NCBI GenBank assembly: GCA_021299375.1
Contig: JAJTGR010000065.1
Location: 1 to 63,984 of the forward strand
Reading direction: 5' to 3'
DNA length: 63,984 bases
From: Gemmatimonadota bacterium
GTDB lineage: Bacteria; Gemmatimonadota; Gemmatimonadetes; Gemmatimonadales; Gemmatimonadaceae
Shown here: piece after piece, positions 52,350 through 60,986 of the stretch
Numbering within the stretch: position 1 is the stretch's first letter
Layout: each line of letters starts with the position of its first letter
Program-made: the position numbers and the translations under genes
The notes under the pieces: model-generated
Told to the model about the DNA's origin: nothing
Database searches by the model: none
What the model saw: the letters and a program-made list of their open reading frames with translations, nothing else

Positions 52350-53519
52350 GTGGCCGACTCGCCCGAGCACGACAGCCCGCGCTGGCACGGCGCCACGCGC
52401 GTGGTGCGGGCCGGCCTGCCCGCCGCCACGCCGGGGGCCCCGTATCTGCCCGGCCCCGTCTTCGCGGCGCCCTATCACGCGCCCGGTGACCCGGCGGCCT
52501 CGCCATTCACCTACGGTCGCTTCGACAACCCCAGCTGGTCGCTGTACGAGCGCGCCCTCGCCGACCTCGAAGGCGGGCCGTGTCTGCTTTTCCCGAGCGG
52601 CATGGCGGCCACGGCGGCGGTGCTCGCCACCCTGCTCCCGCCTGGCGGCACGCTGGTGATGCCCGCCGAGAGCTACTACACCACGCGGGTGCTGGCCACG
52701 CAGCAGTTCGACGGCGCATGGTTCGCGGCGCAGGGCATCCGGGTGGTGCAGGCGCCCACGGCGGGCGATGGCCTGCGGCGCGCGCTCGAGGACACGGCCG
52801 ACGACGGCGGCGTGTCGATGCTCTGGCTGGAAACGCCCACCAACCCCGGCCTCGATGTCTGCGACATTGCCGCGTTGAGCGCGCGCGCACACGAACTGGG
52901 CGCGCTGGTGGTCGTGGACAACACCACCGCCACGCCGCTGCTGCAGCAGCCGCTCGCACTGGGGGCCGACGTGTGCGTGGTGAGCGACACCAAGGCCATG
53001 ACCGGGCACGCCGACCTCGTGCTGGGGCATGTGGCCGTGCGCAACCCGGCGCACGCCGAGTCGCTGCGACTGTGGCGCACGCGCATGGGGGTGATTCCCG
53101 GTCCCATGGAGGCGTGGCTCGCGCATCGCTCGCTCGGCACGCTGCACGTGCGGCTCATGCAGCAGTGCCGGTCGGCCATGACGGTAGCCGCGTTTCTCGC
53201 CGCGCACCCCAAGGTGGACGGCGTGCGCTATCCCGGGCTGCCGAGCGACCCCGCGCATGCGATCGCCTCGCGGCAGATGACGCACTTCGGGGGCGTGATG
53301 AGCTTCGCGCTGGCCGACGCCGATGCGGTAGCGCGCTTCTTCGCGGCCTCGCGCCTGGTGTACGAGGCCACGAGCTTCGGTGGCTTGCACACCAGCGCCG
53401 AGCGACGTGCCCGCTGGGGCGGTGACGCCGTGAGCGACGGGTTCGTGCGTCTGAGCATCGGGCTCGAAGACGCGGACGACCTCATCGCCGACCTCACCCA
53501 AGCGCTCGGCGCGGTGTGA
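52350..53519 (+). CDS. Cys/Met-metabolism PLP-dependent enzyme (cystathionine gamma-lyase-like)
   Basis: A 389-residue fold-type I PLP enzyme. The pattern is that of the Cys/Met metabolism family: TYGRFDNPSWSLYERALADLEGG, FPSGMAATAAVL, ESYYTTRVL, WLETPTNPGLDVCDIAAL, VVVDNTTATPLLQQPL and the Schiff-base Lys in SDTKAMTGHADLVLGHV. The C-terminal SFGGLHTSAERRARW is a variant of the usual ESL.xHP region. It may be a cystathionine lyase or gamma-synthase; the substrate cannot be fixed. The GTG at 52350 overlaps no gene but starts 2 nt after the Trm112-like stop, arguing for coupling. Confidence 0.9.
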   Translation: MADSPEHDSPRWHGATRVVRAGLPAATPGAPYLPGPVFAAPYHAPGDPAASPFTYGRFDNPSWSLYERALADLEGGPCLLFPSGMAATAAVLATLLPPGGTLVMPAESYYTTRVLATQQFDGAWFAAQGIRVVQAPTAGDGLRRALEDTADDGGVSMLWLETPTNPGLDVCDIAALSARAHELGALVVVDNTTATPLLQQPLALGADVCVVSDTKAMTGHADLVLGHVAVRNPAHAESLRLWRTRMGVIPGPMEAWLAHRSLGTLHVRLMQQCRSAMTVAAFLAAHPKVDGVRYPGLPSDPAHAIASRQMTHFGGVMSFALADADAVARFFAASRLVYEATSFGGLHTSAERRARWGGDAVSDGFVRLSIGLEDADDLIADLTQALGAV

Positions 53520-53611
53520 CGGCGTTCGCGCGACCGAAACGCCTGTTCGACCGCGGTCTGTCTCCTGCTTCCTGTTTCCTGCCGCCCGCTTCCAGCAACA
53601 CCGCCGTGACC

Positions 53612-55267
53612 ATGTCCGACACGCCGCACCCGATGGATCGCCGCACCTTCATGACTGCCGCCGGGGCCTTCGCCGCGGGCGTCGCGGCCGGCACGTCCGC
53701 GACCGCCCACGCGGATGCCGTGGATGCGCTTATCGCACGGGATGACGACACCGCGCTGCAGCCACCGCGCTTCGCCTTCGAGGAAGCGACCGTTGCCGAC
53801 CTGCAGCAGCGCCTGACGCGCGGCACGCTCACGTCGCGCGCGCTCACCGCGGCGTATCTCGCGCGCATTGCGGCGGTGGACAAGGCCGGACCGACGCTGC
53901 GCAGTGTGATCGAGGTGAACCCCGACGCGCTCGCGATCGCCGCCGAGCGTGACGCCGAACGCCGCCAGGGCAAGGTGCGCGGGCCGCTGCACGGCATTCC
54001 CGTGCTGGTGAAGGACAACCTCGATACGGCCGACCGCATGCAGACCACCGCCGGCTCGCTGGCGCTGGTGGGCACACCGGCGCCGCGTGATGCGCACGTG
54101 GTGCAGCGGCTGCGCGACGGCGGCGCGGTGATTATCGGCAAGACGAACTTGAGCGAGTGGGCGAACTTCCGGTCCACGCGCTCGAGCAGCGGCTGGAGCG
54201 GGCGCGGCGGACAGACGCGCAATCCGTATCTGCTCGATCGCAGCCCGTGCGGCTCAAGCAGCGGCACCGGCAGCGCCATTGCCGCCAACCTCGCGCCCGT
54301 GGGCATCGGCACCGAGACCGACGGCTCCATCATCTGCCCCAGCTCGATCAACGGCCTCGTGGGGCTCAAGCCCACCGTGGGGCTGGTGAGCCGCGCCGGC
54401 ATCATCCCCATCTCGGCGTCGCAGGACACCGCCGGTCCCATGACGCGCACGGTGACCGACGCGGCGGCGGTGCTGCAGGTCATTGCCGGGCGCGACCCGC
54501 GCGATGCGGCCACCACCACCGCGCCGGCAGCGGTGCCCGACTATCTCGCGGCGCTCAAACCCGACGCGCTCAACGGCGCCCGCATCGGCATGGCGCGCAA
54601 CCTGGCCGGCTTTCATCCGGCGGTCGATGCCGTGTTCGAGCAGGCCGTGGCCGCGCTCAAGGCGGCGGGTGCCGTGCTCGTGGACCCCGCCAACGTCCCC
54701 ACCGTGGGCAAGTACGACGCGGCGGAGCTTGAGGTGCTGTTGTACGAGTTCAAGGATGGCCTCACCGCCTATCTCGCATCGCGCGGCGACACGGTGCGCC
54801 ACAAGACGCTCGAGGAACTGATCGCCTGGAACACGGCCCACGCCTCGCAGGAAATGCCGTGGTTCGCGCAGGAGCTCTTCGAGCAGGCGCAGGCCAAGGG
54901 TACGCTGAGCGACGCGGCGTATCAGGAGGCGCTGGCCAAGTGCCGTACGCTGTCGCGGGATCAGGGGCTCGATGCGCTGTTCGCCGAGCACACACTCGAC
55001 GCCGTAGTGGCGCCCTCCAACGGCCCCTCATGGCCCATCGACCTGGCGAGTGGCGACCGCTACACCGGCGGCAACTCGAGCGTGGCGGCGGTGGCCGGCT
55101 ATCCGTCGCTGACGGTGCCCATGGGGTTCTTTGCGGAACTGCCGCTGGGTCTGTCGTTCATCGGCCGGCCGTACACCGAGGCGCGGCTGCTGGGGCTGGG
55201 CTTCGCGTTCGAGCAGCGCACGAAGGCGCGCAGGGCGCCGCGCTTCCTGCGGACCTTGCCGACATGA
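53612..55267 (+). CDS. Tat-exported amidase (amidase signature family)
   Basis: A 551-residue amidase. The N-terminus MDRRTFMTAAGAFAAGVAA is a twin-arginine signal, so the enzyme is exported folded. The Ser-cisSer-Lys triad is visible: Lys in GIPVLVKDNLDT, and the glycine/serine-rich motif SPCGSSSGTGSAIAANLAPVGIGTETDGSI. It should hydrolyse amides, possibly from peptides or plant compounds. Five codons upstream are also open to 53516, but the ATG at 53612 gives the signal peptide. A small membrane-protein gene overlaps its stop by 4 nt (ATGA). Confidence 0.92.
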   Translation: MSDTPHPMDRRTFMTAAGAFAAGVAAGTSATAHADAVDALIARDDDTALQPPRFAFEEATVADLQQRLTRGTLTSRALTAAYLARIAAVDKAGPTLRSVIEVNPDALAIAAERDAERRQGKVRGPLHGIPVLVKDNLDTADRMQTTAGSLALVGTPAPRDAHVVQRLRDGGAVIIGKTNLSEWANFRSTRSSSGWSGRGGQTRNPYLLDRSPCGSSSGTGSAIAANLAPVGIGTETDGSIICPSSINGLVGLKPTVGLVSRAGIIPISASQDTAGPMTRTVTDAAAVLQVIAGRDPRDAATTTAPAAVPDYLAALKPDALNGARIGMARNLAGFHPAVDAVFEQAVAALKAAGAVLVDPANVPTVGKYDAAELEVLLYEFKDGLTAYLASRGDTVRHKTLEELIAWNTAHASQEMPWFAQELFEQAQAKGTLSDAAYQEALAKCRTLSRDQGLDALFAEHTLDAVVAPSNGPSWPIDLASGDRYTGGNSSVAAVAGYPSLTVPMGFFAELPLGLSFIGRPYTEARLLGLGFAFEQRTKARRAPRFLRTLPT

Positions 55268-55608
55268 GCGAGACGTCCACGAGGCCGCCGATGGCGGCGG
55301 TGCTCAGCGTGGTGGGGGCGTCGGTGCTGGCCGTCGTCGGCTACGTGCTGCTCAATCGCGCCGCCGACACCGGCCTCGAACGGCTTGACCGCATCGACCG
55401 CGTGCGCGCCATGTGCGATGCGTACTACGCGCAGGCCCGCAGTCGCGCCGACACCATGCGCATCGACCGGCTCGCGCTCCCCGACACCATCGATCCGCAG
55501 TCCAAGGACGCCATCGACCGGTGCGGCGACCTGCGAGCGGCGAGCAGCATGAACACCATCCCGAATCCGCGCGAGATGGGTGAGGAGATTCCGCGAGGGC
55601 TCCGCTGA
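55264..55608 (+). CDS. Small membrane-anchored protein of unknown function
   Basis: A 114-residue protein with one hydrophobic segment (MAAVLSVVGASVLAVVGYVLL) near residues 10-30. The rest, LERLDRIDRVRAMCDAYYAQARSRADTMRIDRLALPDTIDP, is hydrophilic and probably periplasmic, with two Cys that could pair. Its ATG overlaps the amidase stop by 4 nt, so translation is coupled. No family is recognised. It may assist the amidase or the M19-like protein encoded next. Confidence 0.72.
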   Translation: MSETSTRPPMAAVLSVVGASVLAVVGYVLLNRAADTGLERLDRIDRVRAMCDAYYAQARSRADTMRIDRLALPDTIDPQSKDAIDRCGDLRAASSMNTIPNPREMGEEIPRGLR

Positions 55609-55622
55609 CGAAGCAGGCGCTC

Positions 55623-56082
55623 GTGGGGCTGCTGCTGGTACTCGTCGTGGGCGTGGTGGCGTTCCACACCCTCGTGCCGGTGATGGTCGACGAGCGGGTG
55701 AACGCAGTGGTGCACACCGAGATTCCCCGCGTCACGCCCGAGGCGGCGGCGCTGCACAACACGCTCTTCGTGGCCGACCTGCACGCCGACGAGCTGCTGT
55801 GGGGGCGCGACCTCCTGCAGCGCGTCGAGCGCGGGCATGTGGACCTGCCGCGGTTGCAGGGGGGGCGTGGCGCTGCAGGTGTTCGGCGTCGTCACCAAGA
55901 CGCCGCGCGACCTGAGTCACGACCGGAACACCGGCGAGACGGACAACATCCGCCTGCTGGCCATGGCGCAGCGGTGGCCGAGTGCGGCGCAGACCAGCCT
56001 GCGGGCGATCGCCGCCAACGGGCCCCGGGGCAGTAAGGTCGCGTCGGTGACGTGGGTTCGGACGCACGGTCCTGCCGCGTGA
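55623..56082 (+). pseudogene. Truncated and frameshifted M19 membrane dipeptidase
   Basis: The first part reads GLLLVLVVGVVAFHTLVPVM and LHNTLFVADLHADELLWGRD and DLPRLQ, with the HADxL zinc motif of M19 dipeptidases. After a run of seven G (55859-55865) the frame shifts by one, and the reading continues as GGVALQVFGVVTKTPRDLSH and NTGETDNIRLLAMAQRWPSA. It then stops being family-like and ends at 56082, far short of the usual 350-400 residues. Both the G-run frameshift and the missing C-terminal two thirds show a broken gene. A GTG at 55623 is the possible start. Confidence 0.8.
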
Positions 56083-56117
56083 TGGCACTTCTCGCCGGAT
56101 GCGGGTATTCACCCCGC

Positions 56118-56522
56118 ATGCCGATCTTCGCTTCCATGGTGCCCGTCCTGCGCGTCTCCGACGTCGCGCGCAGTCTCGCCTGGTACCGCGACAATCTCGG
56201 GTTCGAGGCCGACCCGATGCCGGCCAACGCACCGCACGAGTACTGCCTGCTGCGCCGGGATCGTACCGAGCTGCTGCTGCGCCGCGCGCACGCCCCCATC
56301 GCGCGTACCGCTGACGCCTACGATTGGGACGTCTGCATCAGGCTCGAGGGAGGCGAACTCATCGCCCTGCTCGACCACGCACGCCGGCGTACGCCGCTCG
56401 TGCGCGGACCCGAGATCATGCCCGCCGGGCACGTAGAGTTCGAACTCGAAGACCCCGACCGTCATCGCGTGTGCGTGGCCGAGCGGCTCACCGACACCAC
56501 GGGAATTCCACCGGCGGTGTGA
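56118..56522 (+). CDS. VOC-family (glyoxalase/bleomycin-resistance-like) protein
   Basis: A 134-residue protein of the vicinal oxygen chelate fold. It starts SMVPVLRVSDVARSLAWYRDNLGFEADP, the typical first beta-alpha-beta unit. It continues CLLRRDRTELLLRRA and ends EIMPAGHVEFELEDPDRHRVCVAE, with a Glu and His at metal-ligand positions. It may bind a metal and act as a dioxygenase, isomerase or binding protein. The ATG at 56118 follows a TATTCA box by 6 nt. Confidence 0.88.
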   Translation: MPIFASMVPVLRVSDVARSLAWYRDNLGFEADPMPANAPHEYCLLRRDRTELLLRRAHAPIARTADAYDWDVCIRLEGGELIALLDHARRRTPLVRGPEIMPAGHVEFELEDPDRHRVCVAERLTDTTGIPPAV

Positions 56523-56704
56523 TGGCGGCGCGCCGTCGCGCCCGCTGCGCCCACCGCGGCCGAGGCCCCTGCGCCATCGCGGTCCGCCCGCCCACCGGGC
56601 CACGCCGGATCGGGAGCGCATGCGCGGGCCCCGCATTGCGCGACACGCGCAGGGAGGCACCCCATGGAGACGCCGGTGTGCGGCCCCCAAGCGTATCCCC
56701 AGAC

Positions 56705-58171
56705 TCAGTCGCCCGATGCGCTCAGGTGTCGGGGACGGGCGAATTTTCGCTGCAGCGCGCTGACGACGACGAGACTGGCGGTGTTGCTCAACAGCGCGAT
56801 GACGCCGGGGTTGACGTCGGTGACGACCGCAGGCCACGACGGCAGGAGCTGCCCCAGCGTGATGCTGCCGATGCCCGTGACCGCGACGATCACCTCCCCG
56901 ACGAGCAGACCCGCGATGGCACCGGACGCGGTGACGAAGCGTGGCCACACCAGCGCGCCGACGAGCGCGGGGAAGAGCTGCGTCACGATGCTGTAGGCCA
57001 GCAGCAGCAGCGTGACCAGCGTCTGGCCACCGCGGAAGGCCAACAGCAGCGCCACCGCGGCGACAAGCGGCACGAATGCGCGCGCCACCGACACCGATGC
57101 CAGCACACCCTCGTCCCGTCGCACGAGCCGCGCCAGGATGGTGGCGCACGTCAGCAGCATGAGTGATCCGGGCACGAGCGCGGTCAGCAGCCCAGCGGCG
57201 CCGACGAGCCCCACGACCCACGGGCCGAACGCCAGCTTCGTCACGCGCACGAGCGCGAGATCGGCGTCCGCGCCCTCCAGCCCGGGCACGGCCAGCAGTG
57301 CCGCGAAGCCGATGAAGAACACGAAGAGCAGGATGATCTGGTACAGCGGCATCAGGGCGGCATTGCGACGCAAGGCGTCCTCGGAGCGTGCCGTGAAGAC
57401 CGTGCCGAACGTGTGCGGCCACATGTAAAAGCCGCACACCGTGAGCAGCACGGTGCTGGCGAACCACGCGCCCGACAGCCCCCGCGCCGGCAGCACCAGG
57501 AAGTCGGGGCGTTCGGCAATGATCCGGTCGAACATCGGCCCGATGCCGCCGTGCAGGGTGGCCGGCAGCGCGATACCCAACCCCACGACGCTGGCCAGGA
57601 CCAGCGCGTCTTTGAGGGCGGCCGTGTACGCCGAGCCTTTCACACCGGCCAGCACCACGTAGAGCACGGTGGCGAGCATGCCCACCCAGATGGCCGTCGC
57701 CGCGTCGATGGTGCCGTAGGAGGTCTCGCTGACGATGATGCCCAGCCCCTTCAGCTGGAGCACGAGATACGGCACCAGCGCGACGAGGCTGACCACCGAC
57801 ACGAGCTGCCCGAGCGCCGGGCTGTCGTAGGCGCGGGCGAAGAACTCCGGCTGGGTGAGCACGCGCCATGCGCTCGCGCGTCGCCAGATGGCGGGCAGCA
57901 GCCAGTACGACAGCACGTACGCCACCGCAGCGTAGCCCACGATGTAGAACGCCGGGGCGCCGCGTCCGTAGGCCCAGCCACTGCCGCCGAGGAAGGTGAA
58001 GGTGGTGTAGATCTCCCCGGCCAGCAGCATGAACACGAACACCGTGCCGAAGCCGCGATTGCCCAGGCTCCACTGCTCGAGGCTCGTCGCACCACCCGCC
58101 CGGATCGACAACCCGAACGCCACCACGAGCGTGGTGGCGAGGATGCCGAGGGCGATGAGACCGTCGGTCAT
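56705..58171 (-). CDS. Sodium:solute symporter (SSS family)
   Basis: A 488-residue inner-membrane protein with about thirteen membrane segments. Family features are the start LIALGILATTLVVAFGLSIRAG, FTFLGGSGWAYGRGAPAFY, KGSAYTAALKDALVL and LLTALVPGSLMLLTCATILARLVRR. It resembles PanF/ActP-type carriers and probably brings an organic acid, amino acid or peptide fragment into the cell with sodium. A DUF3311 gene precedes it by 33 nt, as is usual for this subtype, and an M20 peptidase gene lies before that. Substrate is inferred only from this context. Confidence 0.93.
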   Translation of the reverse strand: MTDGLIALGILATTLVVAFGLSIRAGGATSLEQWSLGNRGFGTVFVFMLLAGEIYTTFTFLGGSGWAYGRGAPAFYIVGYAAVAYVLSYWLLPAIWRRASAWRVLTQPEFFARAYDSPALGQLVSVVSLVALVPYLVLQLKGLGIIVSETSYGTIDAATAIWVGMLATVLYVVLAGVKGSAYTAALKDALVLASVVGLGIALPATLHGGIGPMFDRIIAERPDFLVLPARGLSGAWFASTVLLTVCGFYMWPHTFGTVFTARSEDALRRNAALMPLYQIILLFVFFIGFAALLAVPGLEGADADLALVRVTKLAFGPWVVGLVGAAGLLTALVPGSLMLLTCATILARLVRRDEGVLASVSVARAFVPLVAAVALLLAFRGGQTLVTLLLLAYSIVTQLFPALVGALVWPRFVTASGAIAGLLVGEVIVAVTGIGSITLGQLLPSWPAVVTDVNPGVIALLSNTASLVVVSALQRKFARPRHLSASGD

Positions 58172-58204
58172 GGACGACGGTCGGCGCGGTGCACCGCCCG
58201 GTTG

Positions 58205-58390
58205 TCAGTCCGCGCCGTCACGGAGCCGGATGTACGCCATGATGACCGAGGTCAACGCTACCCATCCCACGATCCATGCGAGCAGAAAGGGGAGCCCGAG
58301 TATGCGTGGCGCGATGCGATTGGCGAACCACGGTGCCCCCACGATGGCCACGACGGGTGCCAGCGCGAGCAGGCGGTAGGGTCGTGTCAT
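58205..58390 (-). CDS. DUF3311 small membrane protein, partner of the symporter
   Basis: A 61-residue protein with two hydrophobic segments (LLALAPVVAIVGAPWFA and LLAWIVGWVALTSVIMAYI) separated by NRIAPRILGLPF. This is the DUF3311 pattern, and such proteins are generally encoded beside SSS symporters. It may be a small subunit for symporter assembly or activity. It lies 33 nt before the symporter gene and 33 nt after the end of the M20 peptidase gene. Confidence 0.92.
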   Translation of the reverse strand: MTRPYRLLALAPVVAIVGAPWFANRIAPRILGLPFLLAWIVGWVALTSVIMAYIRLRDGAD

Positions 58391-58423
58391 GACACCGGTC
58401 CGACGTCCGAGGACCTCCGGGTT

Positions 58424-59629
58424 TCACCCATCCGACGTCAGCAGCTCCAGCGACGCCGCCGTGAGGTACCGCAGCCCGATGCCGAGCGAGCGCTCGTCGA
58501 TCTGGAACCGCGGATGATGATGCGGAAAGGTGATCCCCTCGGCCTCGTTGCCGGCGCCCACGAAGGCGAAGACCCCGGGGGCCTTCTGCTGATAGGCCGA
58601 GAAATCCTCGCCGCCCATGGTGGGGCGCATCGGCACCAGCGTGTCGGCACCAAAGGTGCGCGTGACCACCTGCTCGAGGCGGGCCGTGAGCGCGGCGTCG
58701 TTGACGACCGGGCGATATCCGCGTTCGTACGTCAGCGTGTAGGTGGCCCCGAACGCCGACGTCACGCCGGCCACGATGCGCTCGAGCTGTGCCGGCATGC
58801 TGTCGCGGAGGGCCGGGTCGAAGGTGCGCACGGTGCCGGCCAGGTACGCCGAGCTCGGAATCACGTTGAACGTGGTGCCGGCGATGAACTGCGTCACCGA
58901 GAGCACCACCGGATCGAGCGGGTCGACACGGCGCGAGACGACCTGCTGCAGCGCGGTGACGACCTGGGCCCCGATCGCGATGGGGTCGACCGTCTGGTGC
59001 GGCGCGGCGGCGTGCCCGCCCTGGCCGATGATGGTGCACTCGAACGTGTCCGGTGCCGCCATGGCGGGACCGCAGATCAGGCCAATGGTGCCGACGGGGA
59101 GCGGCGACCACAGGTGCAGCCCGATCACCTGCGACACGCCCTCCATCACGCCCTGGGCGACCAGCTCCTCGGCGCCCCCGGGCGACAGCTCCTCGGCGTG
59201 CTGAAACACGAAGCGCACCGTGCCGCGGAGCCGATCACGATGCCGGGCCAGCAGTGTGGCGAGGCCGAGGACAATCGCCGTGTGGCCATCGTGGCCGCAG
59301 GCGTGCATGGCCCCGTCGACCTGCGAGCGATAGGCGACGTCGTTCTCCTCGCGGATGGGGAGGGCGTCGATGTCGGCGCGCACGGCGATGGTGGGGCCGG
59401 GGAGCGCGCCGTCGAGCGCCGCGAGCACGCTGGTCCTGGTGGGGCGCGAGACGTGCAGCCCGGGAATGGTGCGCAGCGTCTCGTCGATGAAACGCGCCGT
59501 CTCGACCTCCTGGAACGCGACCTCCGGGTGCCGATGCAGGCGGCGGCGCCAGACCACGACCTGCGGCAGGAGGGCGTCCACGTCGGCCAGCGGAGACGGC
59601 GACGGGCTGGGTGACAGGAGGGTGGTCAT
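58424..59629 (-). CDS. M20-family amidohydrolase/peptidase
   Basis: A 401-residue metal-dependent hydrolase of the hippuricase/IAA-amino-acid hydrolase branch. Motifs are RRLHRHPEVAFQE, the metal ligands in MHACGHDGHTA, FQHAEELSPGGAEELV, and C-terminal PHHHPRFQIDERSL. It releases amino or carboxylic acids from N-acyl compounds. It probably forms an operon with the DUF3311 protein and SSS symporter, a layout suggesting uptake and hydrolysis of a conjugate. The ATG at 59629 has an AGGGGAG ribosome site; the frame is open further upstream. Confidence 0.92.
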   Translation of the reverse strand: MTTLLSPSPSPSPLADVDALLPQVVVWRRRLHRHPEVAFQEVETARFIDETLRTIPGLHVSRPTRTSVLAALDGALPGPTIAVRADIDALPIREENDVAYRSQVDGAMHACGHDGHTAIVLGLATLLARHRDRLRGTVRFVFQHAEELSPGGAEELVAQGVMEGVSQVIGLHLWSPLPVGTIGLICGPAMAAPDTFECTIIGQGGHAAAPHQTVDPIAIGAQVVTALQQVVSRRVDPLDPVVLSVTQFIAGTTFNVIPSSAYLAGTVRTFDPALRDSMPAQLERIVAGVTSAFGATYTLTYERGYRPVVNDAALTARLEQVVTRTFGADTLVPMRPTMGGEDFSAYQQKAPGVFAFVGAGNEAEGITFPHHHPRFQIDERSLGIGLRYLTAASLELLTSDG

Positions 59630-59674
59630 GCGCTTCGGGCTCCCCTTGGTGTAACCGCGTCGGCTGGCGACGCG

Positions 59675-59680
59675 TAAGTT
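59675..59680 (+). promoter_or_regulatory. -10-like TAAGTT box before the coiled-coil gene
   Basis: TAAGTT is followed by CCGGT and the ATG at 59686. The arrangement copies the TAACTT-CCGGCG-ATG before mogA, which supports a common leaderless promoter type. Confidence 0.4.
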
Positions 59681-59685
59681 CCGGT

Positions 59686-60360
59686 ATGCCACTTCTGCAA
59701 CCTACCACGCCGGCGGCGCCGCCGGTCCCCCCCGCGCCCGCCGAGGCCCAGGCGCCGACCGGCGTCTCGGTCGGCCAGACGACCCTGTCGCCGAACGCGC
59801 GGCCGATGACCGCCGCCGATGTCGAGGCGCTGCGCGCCAAGCGGTCGGAGCTGTCGCGGCAGATCACGAGCGCAGAGGGGCGCCGCAAGGACGTGGTGCA
59901 GGAGCTGCGCCGCGCCGACGAGTCCTCGCGGCCGGGACTGGAGCAGCGGCTGGCGGTGCTCGACGGGCGTATCGTGCAGCTCGAGCAGGAGATCGCCATG
60001 AACGGGCGGGCGCTGGCGGCGGCGCCATTGGCGCTGGCCGCCGAGGAGTCATCGGTGGAGCCGGTGCGCTACGGGCCGTTTTCGTCGGGACAGCTCACGG
60101 CCATCAGCCTCGTGGGCACGCTCGCCGTGCTGATGCCGCTGGCCCTCGCCGCCGCGCGGGCCATGCTGGTGCGGGCACGGAACCCGAAGCCGTCCCCGCA
60201 GGTGCTGGAGAGCGCGGCCCGGCTCGAGCGTATGGAGCAGGCCATCGACGCCATGGCGGTGGAGGTCGAGCGCATTTCCGAGGGGCAGCGGTTCGTGACG
60301 CAGCTCATGGCCACGAAGGAGAAGGCGCCGGCGCAGCTCGAGCGTGGGGCGGGGGGCTGA
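59686..60360 (+). CDS. Coiled-coil protein with one membrane segment
   Basis: A 224-residue protein of unknown function. After a Pro/Ala-rich start of about 40 residues, DVEALRAKRSELSRQITSAE and ELRRADESSRPGLEQRLAVLDGRIVQLEQEI form a coiled coil. A membrane segment (TAISLVGTLAVLMPLALAAA) lies near residues 137-157, and a second helical stretch (RLERMEQAIDAMAVEVERI) follows. It may be an envelope or cell-surface scaffold. A TAAGTT box 5 nt before the ATG suggests a leaderless transcript. Confidence 0.8.
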   Translation: MPLLQPTTPAAPPVPPAPAEAQAPTGVSVGQTTLSPNARPMTAADVEALRAKRSELSRQITSAEGRRKDVVQELRRADESSRPGLEQRLAVLDGRIVQLEQEIAMNGRALAAAPLALAAEESSVEPVRYGPFSSGQLTAISLVGTLAVLMPLALAAARAMLVRARNPKPSPQVLESAARLERMEQAIDAMAVEVERISEGQRFVTQLMATKEKAPAQLERGAGG

Positions 60361-60440
60361 GCGGCCCTGGGGGTGGGCCACGAGGGAATGCTTCCCGCCT
60401 CAACCGACCGGGCGGCACACGGCTCCGGCGCGGCCTGCGC

Positions 60441-60836
60441 TCAGGCCGGCAGGTCGTCCGCGCTGCGGTCGCCGAGCATGGTGGGAGTGCCACGCCGCGG
60501 GGCGGCGGGCACGCGCACGGCGGTGCCGCGCAAGCGATTGTAGTTGAGACGGAACAGGTCCACGGCAGCCGGCACGTCATGCTCGCTGCGAAGGCGAATG
60601 CTGATCCACGCCGAATGCGGCAGAGTGCGGTGTGGCAGTGCCCGCCCGGCGGCCACGAGGTCGCGGCGCAGCCGCACCGATACCAGCAGGTCTGCCACGC
60701 CGTCCACGTGCACGTGGCCGATCTCGCGCCGGCCCACGCGAAACTCGACGCCGCCGAAGCGGTGCGGTGAGACTTCCACGCCCTCCCACTGCCCGACCAG
60801 CGCCGCGATCACAGCGCCAAAATCCGTGGTGGCCAT
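60441..60836 (-). CDS. DUF5519 (luciferase-like domain) family protein
   Basis: A 131-residue cytoplasmic protein. The pattern VSPHRFGGVEFRVGRREIGHVHVDGVADLLVS, then RRDLVAAGRALPHRTLPHSAWISIRLRSEHDVPAAVDLFRLNY, matches the small DUF5519/luciferase-family domain. No catalytic residues are established for this group. It is convergent with the coiled-coil gene and lies 150 nt after the end of the Fic gene. The ATG at 60836 is chosen because upstream sequence is not protein-like. Confidence 0.75.
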   Translation of the reverse strand: MATTDFGAVIAALVGQWEGVEVSPHRFGGVEFRVGRREIGHVHVDGVADLLVSVRLRRDLVAAGRALPHRTLPHSAWISIRLRSEHDVPAAVDLFRLNYNRLRGTAVRVPAAPRRGTPTMLGDRSADDLPA

Positions 60837-60986
60837 GCCTGCTCCCGCGGGCAAATGGTGGACCGGCGACGACACGTCCCGAATTCCTTGCCGGAGAGCA
60901 TGCAGTGCGGCGGGGGACTCGGCAAGGCGCGGGGGCCTGCCCACGGTCGCGCGTGCGTCACCCCGACACGACCGGGGCCGTGCGCA

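Noticed and set aside
50529-53501. A 990-codon minus-strand frame opposite the histidine phosphatase, mogA and PLP-lyase genes.
   Set aside because: All three plus-strand genes match known families; the minus frame is compositional shadow.
53540-53600. A possible third copy of the palindromic repeat before the amidase gene (CTGCTTCCTGTTTCCTG).
   Set aside because: Only short pyrimidine-rich blocks match. The inverted ends and the TCAGGAAGGAG arm are missing.
57413-59614. A 733-codon plus-strand frame opposite the symporter, DUF3311 and M20 genes.
   Set aside because: It covers three genes of well known families on the other strand and lacks any motif of its own.
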